Positions 1 through 8,339 of a DNA stretch of 10,976 nt are shown piece by piece. Origin of the DNA: Stephanodiscus triporus (taxonomy: Eukaryota; Bacillariophyta; Thalassiosirophyceae; Thalassiosirales; Thalassiosiraceae). Within the stretch, counting starts at the first letter, position 1; every line of letters starts with the position of its first letter. A program made the position numbers and the translations under genes. The notes below the pieces were generated by a model. That model had not been told where the DNA came from. It saw only the letters and a program-made list of their open reading frames with translations, and searched no databases. Location of the stretch: positions 1-10,976 of the forward strand of contig JALLAZ010000970.1 of the NCBI GenBank assembly GCA_036939755.1, read 5' to 3'.

Positions 1-136
1 AGGGTGAAATTGAATATATTCATCTCCATTAGGGTGCCATATAGTCGACCCCTTTACAAGTGGAGAGAGAGATTAGAGTGGTTTTACAAAGGATATGTCC
101 AGTCTAATTTATGAAAACACAAACACCCCACTACAC

Positions 137-1201
137 TTATGAAGAAAGCAGCAACAATTCATCCATGTCATCCTCGGAACCGATTTCCTGGGCGATGTCA
201 TAATCTTGTACAGACTCTCTTGCTCCCTTCTTCACTCTCCTTTGCGAGCTGAGCTACTGCCCTCACCCTGAAGGTCATGTTCAGGACAGATTGTATGTGA
301 TTCCTCCGCTCCCCCCTAACTTCAACACCATTCGCCATCTCATTGATGGCGTATAGAACCTTAAAAGGTAATGGAACATAACAATCAAAGCTCTGCTTGA
401 CCAATTCTATACACTGTTCTGGTTCTGGGAGCTGGACAACTTAGAACTCACCGTGCGACACGATTCCACCTCGAACAATGTTGTTGCTCTCGGCCATCTT
501 GAACTCGCCGTACACATTGCGATGAGCTGTGATGTGGCTACTGTCCACATTGCAAGCATTGCCCAGATCCTTCTGGAGGCGCCTGGTCCCAAAGAAGGAT
601 ACATACACCCCCCTCTGAAATGATATGCCCATGCCGTCGCTGTTCAATACTGTCTTGATCCCATCCTTGCTCTGCAGAGTGCAGCTGAGAGGTTCAAGTC
701 GACTTTGACAAACTTTCAGTCACCCTTGATGAAGGTGCGAACAAAGGTGGCATCCATGATCTTCGTTGAGTAGGGGATGAAGGCAGGAGCTTTCTTTGGT
801 GACAACACACTGGTTTTCTTCAAGGTATTGGTGATGGCATCCGCCATTTTGGTTGTGGAAGTGGCTGCAGGAGTTTTCTTCTTGGGGGCATGATGGCAGG
901 GAACTTGACTTCCTCATTGTCACCATTGTTATTGTTGGTGGCATTGTTCTTGTCTTCAGCTTTGTCGACATTGTTGGTGGTGGTGGTTGCAGTAGCTGTG
1001 TGTGCAGCATCAGACGAATGGTGAGTTTAGTGGAAGTTGTGGGGTGCATGCGAATACACAAGACTTACCTGCTCTTTGACCCACTTGCTTGGTTCAAAGT
1101 TAAGTCTTTCCCTTTGAGCCCCAGTGCTTGAATCAGATGGCTTCAATATAGGCTGGTGTCATACGAGCAACAGAGCCTTTGCCGGAGGATTTCATCTTCA
1201 T
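137..1201 (-). pseudogene. Broken spliced gene of unknown function, putative transposon partner ORF
   Basis: I do not recognise the family. Reading leftward from an ATG at 1201, open stretches follow one another in different frames. The start is basic (MKMKSSGKG). After a frameshift near 1135 comes a segment ending in KWVKEQ, directly before a textbook donor (CAG|GTAAGT), and an acceptor CACACAG gives a candidate 73-nt intron at 996-1068. Next are low-complexity Thr/Asn/Lys-rich sequence, then a more protein-like part (FIPYSTKIMDATFVRTFIKG) cut by TGA at 716-718. A segment at 441-647 (DGMGISFQRGVYVSFFGTRR) is followed by an in-frame TAA at 441-443 and then the same frame again to about 200. 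After one more slip an acidic tail (EIGSEDDMDELLLLSS) ends at the stop at 137-139. At least three frame changes and two stops make it a pseudogene. The frame through the repetitive part is uncertain. Confidence 0.45.
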
Positions 1202-2031
1202 TGGCAAGGACATCCAGAATAAGAGGACAGATGTAAAAGCCTTCCAAGAGTTTTTTTGGCATGACTGCAGTCTACTTGGCTTGGCAAAGCTCTGGAGCTT
1301 CTTATTGCAGTGGGATATGATCCCAGAACAAGGGATGACCAATCATCTCATGTGGACCCTCTTCTTCATGAGGGCCTACCCAAGAGAAGGTGTCACTTGC
1401 TTGATGATTGGTGGTTCGGGGGTGCATTCAACCCCAAAACTCTACGAAAATTCATCTGGTCTTTCATTCATGTGATTATCAAACTCAAATCAGAGGTGGT
1501 GAGTTTTTCATTTCTGCTTTTCTGCAAGAATATCCAATGAGTTGGCTCACCTTATTTGTTCTAGCAGTTTGTTTTCAAAAACAGAAAAAAGAGTGTCAAC
1601 ATGAATGATTGCCTCATTAGCATCGATGGCACCGACTGCCACATCCCCCAGCAAGGCCTGGCTCAAAAGGGCAACCCATTTTCGTTGAAAAAGTTTGCAG
1701 GGAAATGCACTCCTCATACAAGCTTGGGGTTGACATTGTTGAGGGGAATTTGGTGTGGATCAAGGGACCCTATCCAGTGGGTAAGTATACTAACATCAAC
1801 ATTTTTTGACAGACACTTATCCTTCACCTCAACCCCTTCGAACGTGTCTTGGCAGATGACGAGTACAGAGGGTGCACAGCAGGCACAAGACGTTGAATGG
1901 GTGGTTCAAGTCCCTTCCGGCACAAACTTTTGGAGCACAGGGAGGTTTTTTTCACCATTGCGGTTATCATACAACTTGGTATTGATGAGGGTGACAAATT
2001 ATTTTTGGTAGTTTATATTTATAGTGACTAA
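1152..2031 (+). pseudogene. DDE transposase pseudogene (PIF/Harbinger or IS5-like, DDE_Tnp_4 type)
   Basis: Cut-and-paste DNA transposase remnant. Recognisable blocks in order: an N-terminal region with LAKLWSFLLQWDMIPEQG and HLMWTLFFMRAYPREGV; NPKTLRKFIWSFI; then NDCLISIDGTDCHI with the first catalytic Asp (DGTD); YKLGVDIVEGNLVWIKGPYP; ERVLADDEYRG with the second Asp; RHKTLNGWFK; and a C-terminal block VFFTIAVIIQLGIDEGDKLF before a stop at 2029-2031. An intron at 1499-1567 (GTGAGT...CTAGCAG, 69 nt, phase 0) still splices in frame. Damage: a frame slip in the G-run at 1418-1422, another near 1695-1705, an in-frame TGA at 1807-1809, and two compensating slips near 1880 and 1915. No in-frame ATG precedes the conserved part (open only from 1152), so the start is lost or lies in an upstream exon. 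The Lys in RHKTLN sits where relatives, as I recall them, have Glu (RHETVN), so the third catalytic acid may be gone too. Confidence 0.8.
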
Positions 2032-2268
2032 AAATTAATGTAAAAAACTTTGTAACAAGGTTAACAAAATATTATTGTATGGTATTATTATTGCTCAAAC
2101 TCACTGGCTACAATACAGGATCTGCACTAGGAATGTACGGATTTTTGATTTTTTGGACTTTTGAGGTTCAGTTTCTCAGAAAAAGTTTGCCAAAACATAC
2201 TATTTGGTCACACTTTGGTTGAAGTGGCCTACAAAAATTGGATAAAGTCAGAATACCTAGTCCAGTAT
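2032..2268. other. AT-rich spacer without recognisable feature
   Basis: Sequence between the transposase stop and the inverted-repeat element. It may include the 3' end of the dead transposon, but I see no reading frame or terminal repeat in it. Confidence 0.5.
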
Positions 2269-3235
2269 GGTACTACTTTATGTTTGACCTCAATTTACTG
2301 TCGGGTCCCTTGAAATCAATAACTTTGCTTCACTCCCACTGCAACTATATATTGTTGGGCAGGTCAAGAAAATAAGAATACCCATGTGGGGCAGTGTCTG
2401 GTGATCATTATTGGCTGAGATATGGTTGATCGTACAAGTCAAAAACCACTTCTTGGAATGGTCTCAAAATTGGACCACTTTTGGGGCTGGAGGGTTTGCA
2501 GTCACAGGAAGTGAGGTAGCAGAGGATATTACCCCTCTGTGTACAAGCTGCAAGTATGTGACATTGTTGAGGCAGAGGGTATCATGGAAGGCATCGAACC
2601 CCACCTGCTTCCCCCTACTCCTCCCGCTCCTTTGCCGTTGTTGTCTTTGTTGTCCCCCTCCTCCTCCTCCTCCTCCCGCAATGCACAATTTCCCAATGTC
2701 CCTCCTCTTTTTTTGATGATGCCACTCATGTAGTCATTGCCGTCTTTTTTATTGTCATCAATGTCCGCCCACTCCTACTCCAGTGGCAGTCATCACGACC
2801 CCAATTGCGTAGTAGGACACACAATGGTGGAGTACTAGGACATGATGGAGTAATTCCCCCATGCGAAGGAGGGACTCACTGTCATTGTAGTCAATGTTCT
2901 TGTAAACATCACCAAGAGCAGTCATTGTCCAGGCCGACACAACGCTCCAAGAGACGTGAGTGTGAGCCGCACGTTGAAGAGGGTGCGGAGGTGTGTCCCT
3001 CCCATCCGGCCCCCGGCGAGTCAAAAATCTCTGTTGCATTGCAAGGCTGAGCCAAGTGATGATGCGTTGAGGCATCACATGCTTACTGGTAAGTGCCAGC
3101 AGTTGGGTTGCAGGCCATGTGGCTTTTTCGGGGGCCAGCTGTTGCAACCATAAGTATGTGGGTTAGCCCACCAGGAGTTGCGGTGAATTTGCCCCCAATT
3201 AGAGGGTGGTAAATTGAGGTCAAATGTACAGTACC
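2269..3235. mobile_element. Putative non-autonomous element bounded by inverted repeats
   Basis: TTTGACCTCAATTTAC at 2283-2298 recurs as an exact reverse complement at 3209-3224. Both copies also have GGTACT just outside (2269-2274; complement at 3230-3235), separated by 8 nt on the left and 5 nt on the right. A 16-bp perfect inverted match is unlikely by chance in 11 kb, and the matching outer hexamer strengthens it. The interior holds no recognised transposase. It has a CCT/TCC microsatellite and an ATG-less leftward open frame (2758-3147) that matches no family I know. No clear target-site duplication is visible: the flanks are TAT on the left and TAC on the right. Inference: a MITE-like or internally deleted DNA transposon. 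Alternative: a fortuitous hairpin between older repeat fragments. Confidence 0.45.
2656..2677. repeat. CCT/TCC trinucleotide microsatellite
   Basis: About seven CCT-type triplets in a pyrimidine-rich stretch. On the minus strand this gives a Glu/Gly low-complexity open frame that should not be taken as coding. Confidence 0.8.
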
Positions 3236-3577
3236 TACCACCTACTAACTTAGTATGAGAGTTTTGGGTTTGGCAAGAAGAAGAATGAAAAATTATCTTG
3301 AATCACATAATGGTAATGAAATTTGCAAGTGAATGACATAAAAGGGCAGTGGTGACGTTGGTCATGGTGGAAGGGAAAGGTTTGATTAGGTGATGAAACC
3401 TCCCAGTCCAATCCTCAGCACGTGGCCCCACCACCACCATGCCTAGCCATGAAAAGCCACCCCTGTTTGAACTATGTATCAAAGTTCCATGTCAACTAAA
3501 TTGCCTTACTATTTCTTATTTATTGCCATGTTGCTGCCACTCTGCCACCTGCCTTTCTGATGCACGATTTCAACTGA
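3236..3577. other. Non-coding stretch, no gene recognised
   Basis: No sustained open frame and no repeat seen. A 28-codon ATG frame at 3474-3560 encodes a hydrophobic peptide but is too short and isolated to call a gene. Confidence 0.5.
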
Positions 3578-3842
3578 AATAACAGGCCCCCCCATGTGTT
3601 CCTGGGTTACTTTCCAACCAAAGACCTAATCCCAGAACTCCTAAGTTACATAGTAAGGCCCACTATTGATGAAATTGGCAACCCATAACCCAGAGGGCTA
3701 TATCTACAAAGAAAAAGAAGGTTCTCCAGATGATGACCTTGACCAACTCCTCTCACCTGAGGCAAGAGACAACTATATCTCCTGCCAAAATATGGCTGCC
3801 CTTGGTTGCATGTTGATGTTGCAACAGGGTAGACTGACTTAA
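3578..3842 (+). pseudogene. Frame-broken coding fragment, family unknown
   Basis: Two adjoining open frames read like one protein. Frame A (3578-3685) includes HVFLGYFPTKDLIPELLSYI and ends at TAA 3686-3688. Frame B, with an ATG at 3669 and TAA at 3840-3842, encodes 57 aa including EGSPDDDLDQLLSPEARDNY and QNMAALGCMLMLQQG. The sequence is of normal complexity and the frames change once around 3670-3690, as expected for a decayed coding region such as a transposon ORF. An AACAG just upstream (3581-3585) could be a splice acceptor. I do not recognise the family. It could also be chance: each frame alone is under 60 codons. Confidence 0.3.
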
Positions 3843-3910
3843 CTTTTGCCCCATTAAAAGTCCTGGGTAAGAACTTCATAGATCTTTGTACAAAACATGT
3901 TGTGGCTTAG

Positions 3911-4085
3911 GTCCTGCTATTATCATTCATCTGCATGGGCAGGGGTGCGGGGTGATGCATACTCAGCCAAGAATAGAACCATTGCGAGTGATGCAAATTA
4001 AAGGCAAGATTCCAATGATAGTCCTCTGTTTCATTTTCAACCCTGTGAAGTGGTCCTGCTATTACCATGCATCATCATGAGCGGG
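3911..4085. repeat. Diverged 33-bp direct repeat pair
   Basis: GTCCTGCTATTA followed by about 21 similar bases occurs at 3911-3943 and 4053-4085, by eye 27 of 33 positions identical, 142 bp apart. The second copy lies where the AT-rich transposon-derived region gives way to the 3' end of the PHD-type gene. Confidence 0.5.
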
Positions 4086-4102
4086 CGCGGGGGGAGGACA
4101 CA

Positions 4103-7100
4103 TTAAATCCGCAAGACCGATGGATGGAGTTTCGACGCATACTGCAACGATCGGAGCAGGTCCAATTCCAAGGTCGACACGCCGCACGAGTCCGAACAAA
4201 AAATGGATTCGAATCGAGGTCTTCGATTGCAGCCCTTACGCGCGCATACTTGACAATTATTGTTCTCGCCATCCTTTTCCGCTGCGCCCCAGGAGGTGCC
4301 CGGGGCCAGCTTCGCGAATCCGTTGTGTTCGAAGTCTTGGACCGGGTCATCCTCTGGGTCGAAAATATTTCTTTGGGTTATTTCGAACCCAACCGGATGC
4401 AGCTTGCTAGTGTCATTCTGTAGGAAGAGCATCATGTTATGGCGATCCATTGCACCCTCTGGCCGGTATGGAGCGAATTGGAAATAAGAGTGAGACACGA
4501 GAGGATGGCAAAAAGAACAAGTCAGGACTATGAATCGACTTACCAGCATCCTCCACGTGAGCCATGAGACGTTCCAACTCCCGCATTCGCACCCGCTGGC
4601 GTTCCCTGGGTTTTAACCCATGTCCACTCCCAAGGCGGGTGGCCATCTCGCTCCATTGCTTAACCGCCTTCTCGTGTCGAGATTGAACGCTCCGTACATG
4701 ACTCGAAATGTGAGTGGCCGAGACGCTCCCCAACGGCCATTTATATTGGCCAGAATGCTTCGCAAAGGCGACCTGGCGCATGACTGCGTTGGTAGCATTG
4801 CATCGACGAAGATGCTCAATCCTCTGCCACTCAAGACGTGCTGACGCCTCAGGATAGCCCTGAACGAATTTCTTCTCCAAATAGCACTGGTCGCAAATGG
4901 GTTCAAAGAGCAAATTGGACGGGTCTACGCTCTCGGCCGTGTAACGTTTATAATGCCCACCACACTGGGCATGTCGCCAAGTGCTGCAGACGGAGCAGCA
5001 TACCATATACTCGAAAGGGAACATCTCCGTCGTTTGACAGCAAAACAATTTCTTCTTGGCGTCCTTGCAGAAATCGTCATGCAGCTTGCAATGCGGTAAT
5101 TTTTCCAAAACGCCAGGCTCGACCGCAGTAGCCAGCCTCCTTTTCATCGATTCAATCCCGGCCTTCACGAAGCTGATTCCCGTCTTCGAATCAACAGAAG
5201 CATCGTCGTCATCGTCTGTGTCCTCTTCATCTTGCTTAACACCAAGCTTTTGGCGTTCTTTGCGAATGCATTTATCAGAAGGCCACCAACCATCTTGTCC
5301 TTTTTCCGATGTTTTTGGTTTAAATACCTTTTTCTTGGTACCAATAAACCTGAAGTCACAAGCATCCTTACTTTCCTTCGCCATATTGAATGTGGATAAT
5401 GCAGTGGCAAGATTGGTTTCACGTTTTCCATCCATGTTATCCTCTGCAGCTGGCTGGGGAGTATTAACAGTACCCATGCATTCTGCCTCGAGGTCATTCG
5501 ATTCCGGCTCAATAGGCAGCGAGGGGAGGATGAATTTCAGACCTGGACTGATAAAGGGGATACTCTCCGGCGGCATTGTTGGATATGTATCAGTAACAGT
5601 CTGGCTGCGTTTGCTCCATTTTTTGGCCTGTTTTACTTCTCTGGCAGGAACATTACACCTTTGAAAATTGAGGATGATATCAACAGCCTCTTCATCGTAG
5701 GGTGTGGTCGCATCCTTTACCTCTTCATTATTCTTTTTTTCAGCTGCGTGATCCACTTCGTTCATATAATTTATTGTTCCATTCTTCATTCCTCTTGTGC
5801 CCAAGAAGTTGATGACACTCTCCTCTTCACCTGATAACTGACGGCCAACGTCTCCATGTCCATTCTTCTTGCTAGCCTTGCTGTCCTCCTGAGAGACGAC
5901 GGACCCTGTCTTTTTTTTCACCCTTCTTCTGACAACTGGGCCACGACCACGAAAGCGCAGATCACGTGAAACTTTCTCCTTCTCAATCATCTTCTTCTTT
6001 TCGGGCCCAACCTTTTGTGATGCGAGTTGCTCCGCTAGCTTCTCATCAAGTTCTTTATCTTTTGTCTTATTCCTCCCAAAAGACTCTGACGCACCATCAT
6101 TTGGAGGAAAAAGTTCCAATTTAGGAGAATTTAGTGCTTGTTTTGCTTTCTTCACACGCGTGGGTGCTACTTGTGAGGTGCCCCCGAAGTTGATGTCTGA
6201 TGACTCACTGGAGCTTCTCTTTTTTTGTGAGTTGACGTCAGTTAGGCCATAGGCGTGATCTCGGTCAGTCGGAGTATAATCAGCCCTCTGTTTCATGTAG
6301 TTATTAAGGTGGTTCTCCAATAGGACAGGGCTGTGGCCATCAGACGGGGGATGCGATGTAGCGGGCGAATGAACTCTCGATGGCTGCTGAGTGACCATCT
6401 CTCCTAGTCTCAACGATGAGGCAAAAGACATGGCCTCTGCTGGAAGGTTCCCCCTTGCACTTCCACAAGCTTGGAGCATGGCCAATAGCTCCTCTTGTTC
6501 ATGCTGATGTGACTCTCGTGACAGTTGCTCTTGCAGCTGATGTTGTATCTGATCTTGTAACATTTGCTGATGTCTTTGTAATAGAAAATCATCACGAAGG
6601 TATGCCAGTAATGAGTTTTCACGACCTGATTGATACTGCTGCTGCGGCAACTCCAGCAAGTGAGGATTTTGAGATAACAGTTGACTCAAACCCTGTTGTT
6701 GTTGTTGTTGCTGCTGCTGTTGAGCCTGCAGCTCTTGGATTTCTTGTAGCTGTTGGATTTTGTTCCTGTATTCCATTTCGGATAATAGTTGATTCTGTTG
6801 TTCTTCTATAAGTCGGCGGCGGAAGTCGATGTCTTGCTGTACCTCGAGTTGGCGACGGAGACGAAGCTCCTCAAAATCAAGGGCTGTCACATATTGACGG
6901 GGGTCAATCTGATTCCGACAAATAAAACAATTAATTCAGAAAATAAGAGTTAGGTGGATAAGTACATACTTCTCAAAAGACTGAAAAACAGTGCCCACGA
7001 GGGACACGGGCCATGAACTGATGAGTGTCGCAGACCCCCCCTCCTCTTTGCACATCGTCGCTCATAGAAAAAAAAAGATAAATATTCGCTTACCGCTCTC

Positions 7101-7204
7101 GAACCAGGGGAAAATAGACTGTTGGGCACTTCTGATCCGCCCCTCACATTATTAATTCGCCCCGACGAGGGGGCACCAAGGTAATTATCCCCTTTGTTAT
7201 CCAT
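4103..7204 (-). CDS. Gln-rich, PHD-finger-like nuclear protein, 943 aa, three exons
   Basis: Spliced gene: exon 1 7204-7094 (37 codons), exon 2 6908-4544, exon 3 4458-4103. Intron 1 (6909-7093, donor GTAAGC, acceptor AATCAG) is phase 0 and joins SRA to IDPRQYVTALDFEE. Intron 2 (4459-4543, donor GTAAGT, acceptor GGCCAG) is phase 1 and joins HVEDA to EGAMDR. ATG 7204 is the first in its frame and has A at -3. Layout: charged coiled coil and Gln-rich region (about aa 50-185, with Q10), polar linker, basic patch (RFRGRGPVVRRRVKKK, about 355-370), acidic stretch (about 598-606), then a PHD-like cluster at about 644-712 (C660/C661, C674/C675, C678, H683, C686, C709-DQ-C712). An Arg/Lys-rich helical segment follows, then a C-terminal cluster C894-x2-C-x4-C-x10-C-x3-C917 with CSDSCG, resembling the C-terminal zinc region of CXXC1/Cfp1-type Set1-complex subunits. 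Inference: chromatin reader or transcription co-regulator in the nucleus. The exact family and partners are unknown. Confidence 0.8.
6694..6723 (-). repeat. Polyglutamine-encoding CAA/CAG microsatellite in exon 2
   Basis: A run of CAG then CAA codons on the coding strand gives ten consecutive Gln residues inside the N-terminal coiled coil. It is a likely length-polymorphic site. Confidence 0.9.
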
Positions 7205-7722
7205 TCTGGTTTGATTTCCCCCAAATTTTAATGCGTGTAAAAGATCTACTAGCCGACGGGGCGGGACAGCAACGGAAGGAAATAATGATAGCTCGTGGTG
7301 TCGAGTACCGTGGAAACAAAGTGAAGTCAAAATGTGGCGGCGTTCGTGTTGATGTTATCGGATGGTACGAAACCAATCGGGGCCTTGACAGATTAAGCCT
7401 ACCGACCGCTCAATTGTCTCAGATGGCACAGGTGGGGCAGGAAGTACAGCTTCGGGTGATAGGGCGGGTTAGCAGATATAACTTTTGTTAAGGGTGCCCA
7501 GACTGAAAAAAAAAAGAGGGAGAAGGCTTAAAATAAAACAAATTATTATCGCCGCTTTGAGAGCTGGAAAATGACGTGCTTAACTTGTGGGTACATAACA
7601 AAAAATGACTACTGACTACACACCATACGCTCGCTACGACCTGCACGCTTCCAACATGTGAGAAAGCAAGAACCTCCAATCATTTTTTCTGTCATAGTGT
7701 TGTACGACTACGCCTCTCAAGA
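7205..7722. promoter_or_regulatory. Upstream region of the leftward PHD-like gene
   Basis: Non-coding by my reading. A CCAAT-type sequence (CCAATCGG, 7373-7380) and a TGACGT core (7572-7577) are present. TGACGT is the core of CO2/cAMP-responsive elements known in diatoms, but single copies are weak evidence. An 86-codon rightward open frame (7231-7491) starts only 26 bp from the divergent ATG and I do not call it a gene. No TATA box is assigned. Confidence 0.3.
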
Positions 7723-8092
7723 ATACTACCGCTCTTCTATCAATTGTCGCATTAGCTAGCTAAGGGTTAGCTAAGGGTTACTCCTCTGTCCGGAATAAAA
7801 AGTCACTTTCGCCGTTTTTTCTCTTAATAAGGGCTGTGTCAGTTTTCATAGGATGGTCCAAGTATAAAAAAGACGCTAAATTTTACGCTGAATTGAATGG
7901 CAATGTTGGTTTTTATTGAATACGATTGCATCGTCTTTAAATTTAATTCTTCCCCAATGATTTCTCACTCTGTACAATAGAGTACTGTTAACTTAACCCA
8001 AACCCGTTTCTTAGTTAACCCTTAGATAACCCTTAGCTAACCCTTATAGTTACGATACCACCCGACGACAATTGTTATAAGAGCAGTAGTAT
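7723..8092. mobile_element. MITE-like inverted-repeat element with telomere-like tandem units
   Basis: The outer arms match as inverted repeats: 7723-7749 against the complement of 8066-8092, 24 of 27 identical, ending in CAATTGTCG/CGACAATTG. The inner arms match perfectly over 20 bp: TAAGGGTTAGCTAAGGGTTA at 7761-7780 and its complement at 8027-8046. The inner arm is built from an 11-bp unit (AGCTAAGGGTT, two copies left, about three on the right, one with ATCT). The roughly 245-bp core between the inner arms is AT-rich and non-coding. Known: MITEs are short, non-coding and bounded by inverted repeats. No target-site duplication is evident, so the exact ends are uncertain. Alternative: a large regulatory or replication-related hairpin. 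Confidence 0.55.
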
Positions 8093-8339
8093 ATTATGTG
8101 AAACATTTTGGCTTGTTTCGAACGAGGGAGTTATCTTGACAGATAAACCCGACGGATACGCGACAGAGACATCAAACATACTTCGTACGAGTAACGTTAC
8201 GACAATCAACACATCTCCACAAGTCCACAAAAATCAAATAAAAAAGAGACGTCAGTTGTTTCGGCGGGCATGTGTCTCATTTTTTCTTTTTCCGCCCCTG
8301 CCCCTCCTTGTTTGGCGTTTGACGACCGACCGACCGACC
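8093..8339 (+). promoter_or_regulatory. Upstream region and probable 5' UTR of the 434-aa gene
   Basis: The frame of the downstream gene is open back to 8136 but has no ATG before 8340, so this part is taken as leader. GACGTCA at 8248-8254 contains the ACGTCA core bound by bZIP factors. A GACC tetranucleotide repeat (about 8321-8339) abuts the start codon. An out-of-frame ATG at 8270 opens a 161-codon overlapping frame that could act as an upstream ORF. Confidence 0.3.

Larger units (their letters stand above)
137..2031. mobile_element. Degenerate two-gene DNA transposon (PIF/Harbinger-like), divergent ORFs
   Basis: Two broken genes diverge from a shared point near 1152-1201. A DDE transposase reads right to 2031 and an unrelated spliced gene reads left to 137. 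Known: PIF/Harbinger elements typically carry a transposase plus a second, separately transcribed protein gene, often Myb/SANT-like, which makes a single-element reading reasonable. Both genes carry frameshifts and stops, so the copy looks dead. I found no convincing terminal inverted repeat outside 137 or 2031, and the left end may lie outside the window, so the limits given are only the coding limits. Alternative: two unrelated remnants that happen to abut. Confidence 0.5.

Noticed and set aside
1..136. Possible left terminal inverted repeat of the two-gene transposon
   Set aside because: Comparison with 2032-2268 gave only short, unconvincing matches; the true end may lie outside the window.
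2411..2716. 101-codon rightward open frame
   Set aside because: No ATG start and half of it is a Pro/Leu low-complexity stretch from the CCT microsatellite.
4190..4225. GGATTCGAATC resembling a tRNA T-arm
   Set aside because: It lies in exon 3 coding sequence with no acceptor or anticodon arms around it.
4103..4549. Separate 148-aa leftward gene
   Set aside because: It is exon 3 of the PHD-like gene plus translated intron; donor and acceptor phases match exactly at 4543/4459.
5056..5664. 202-codon rightward open frame inside the PHD-like gene
   Set aside because: Antisense shadow of exon 2; the opposite strand has confirmed splice structure and domain motifs.
6226..6241. Palindromic TGACGTCA (CRE) site
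   Set aside because: Inside exon 2 coding sequence; likely codon coincidence.
7231..7491. 86-codon rightward ATG open frame
   Set aside because: It begins 26 bp from the divergent start codon of the PHD-like gene, leaves no room for leaders, resembles no family and is short enough to occur by chance.
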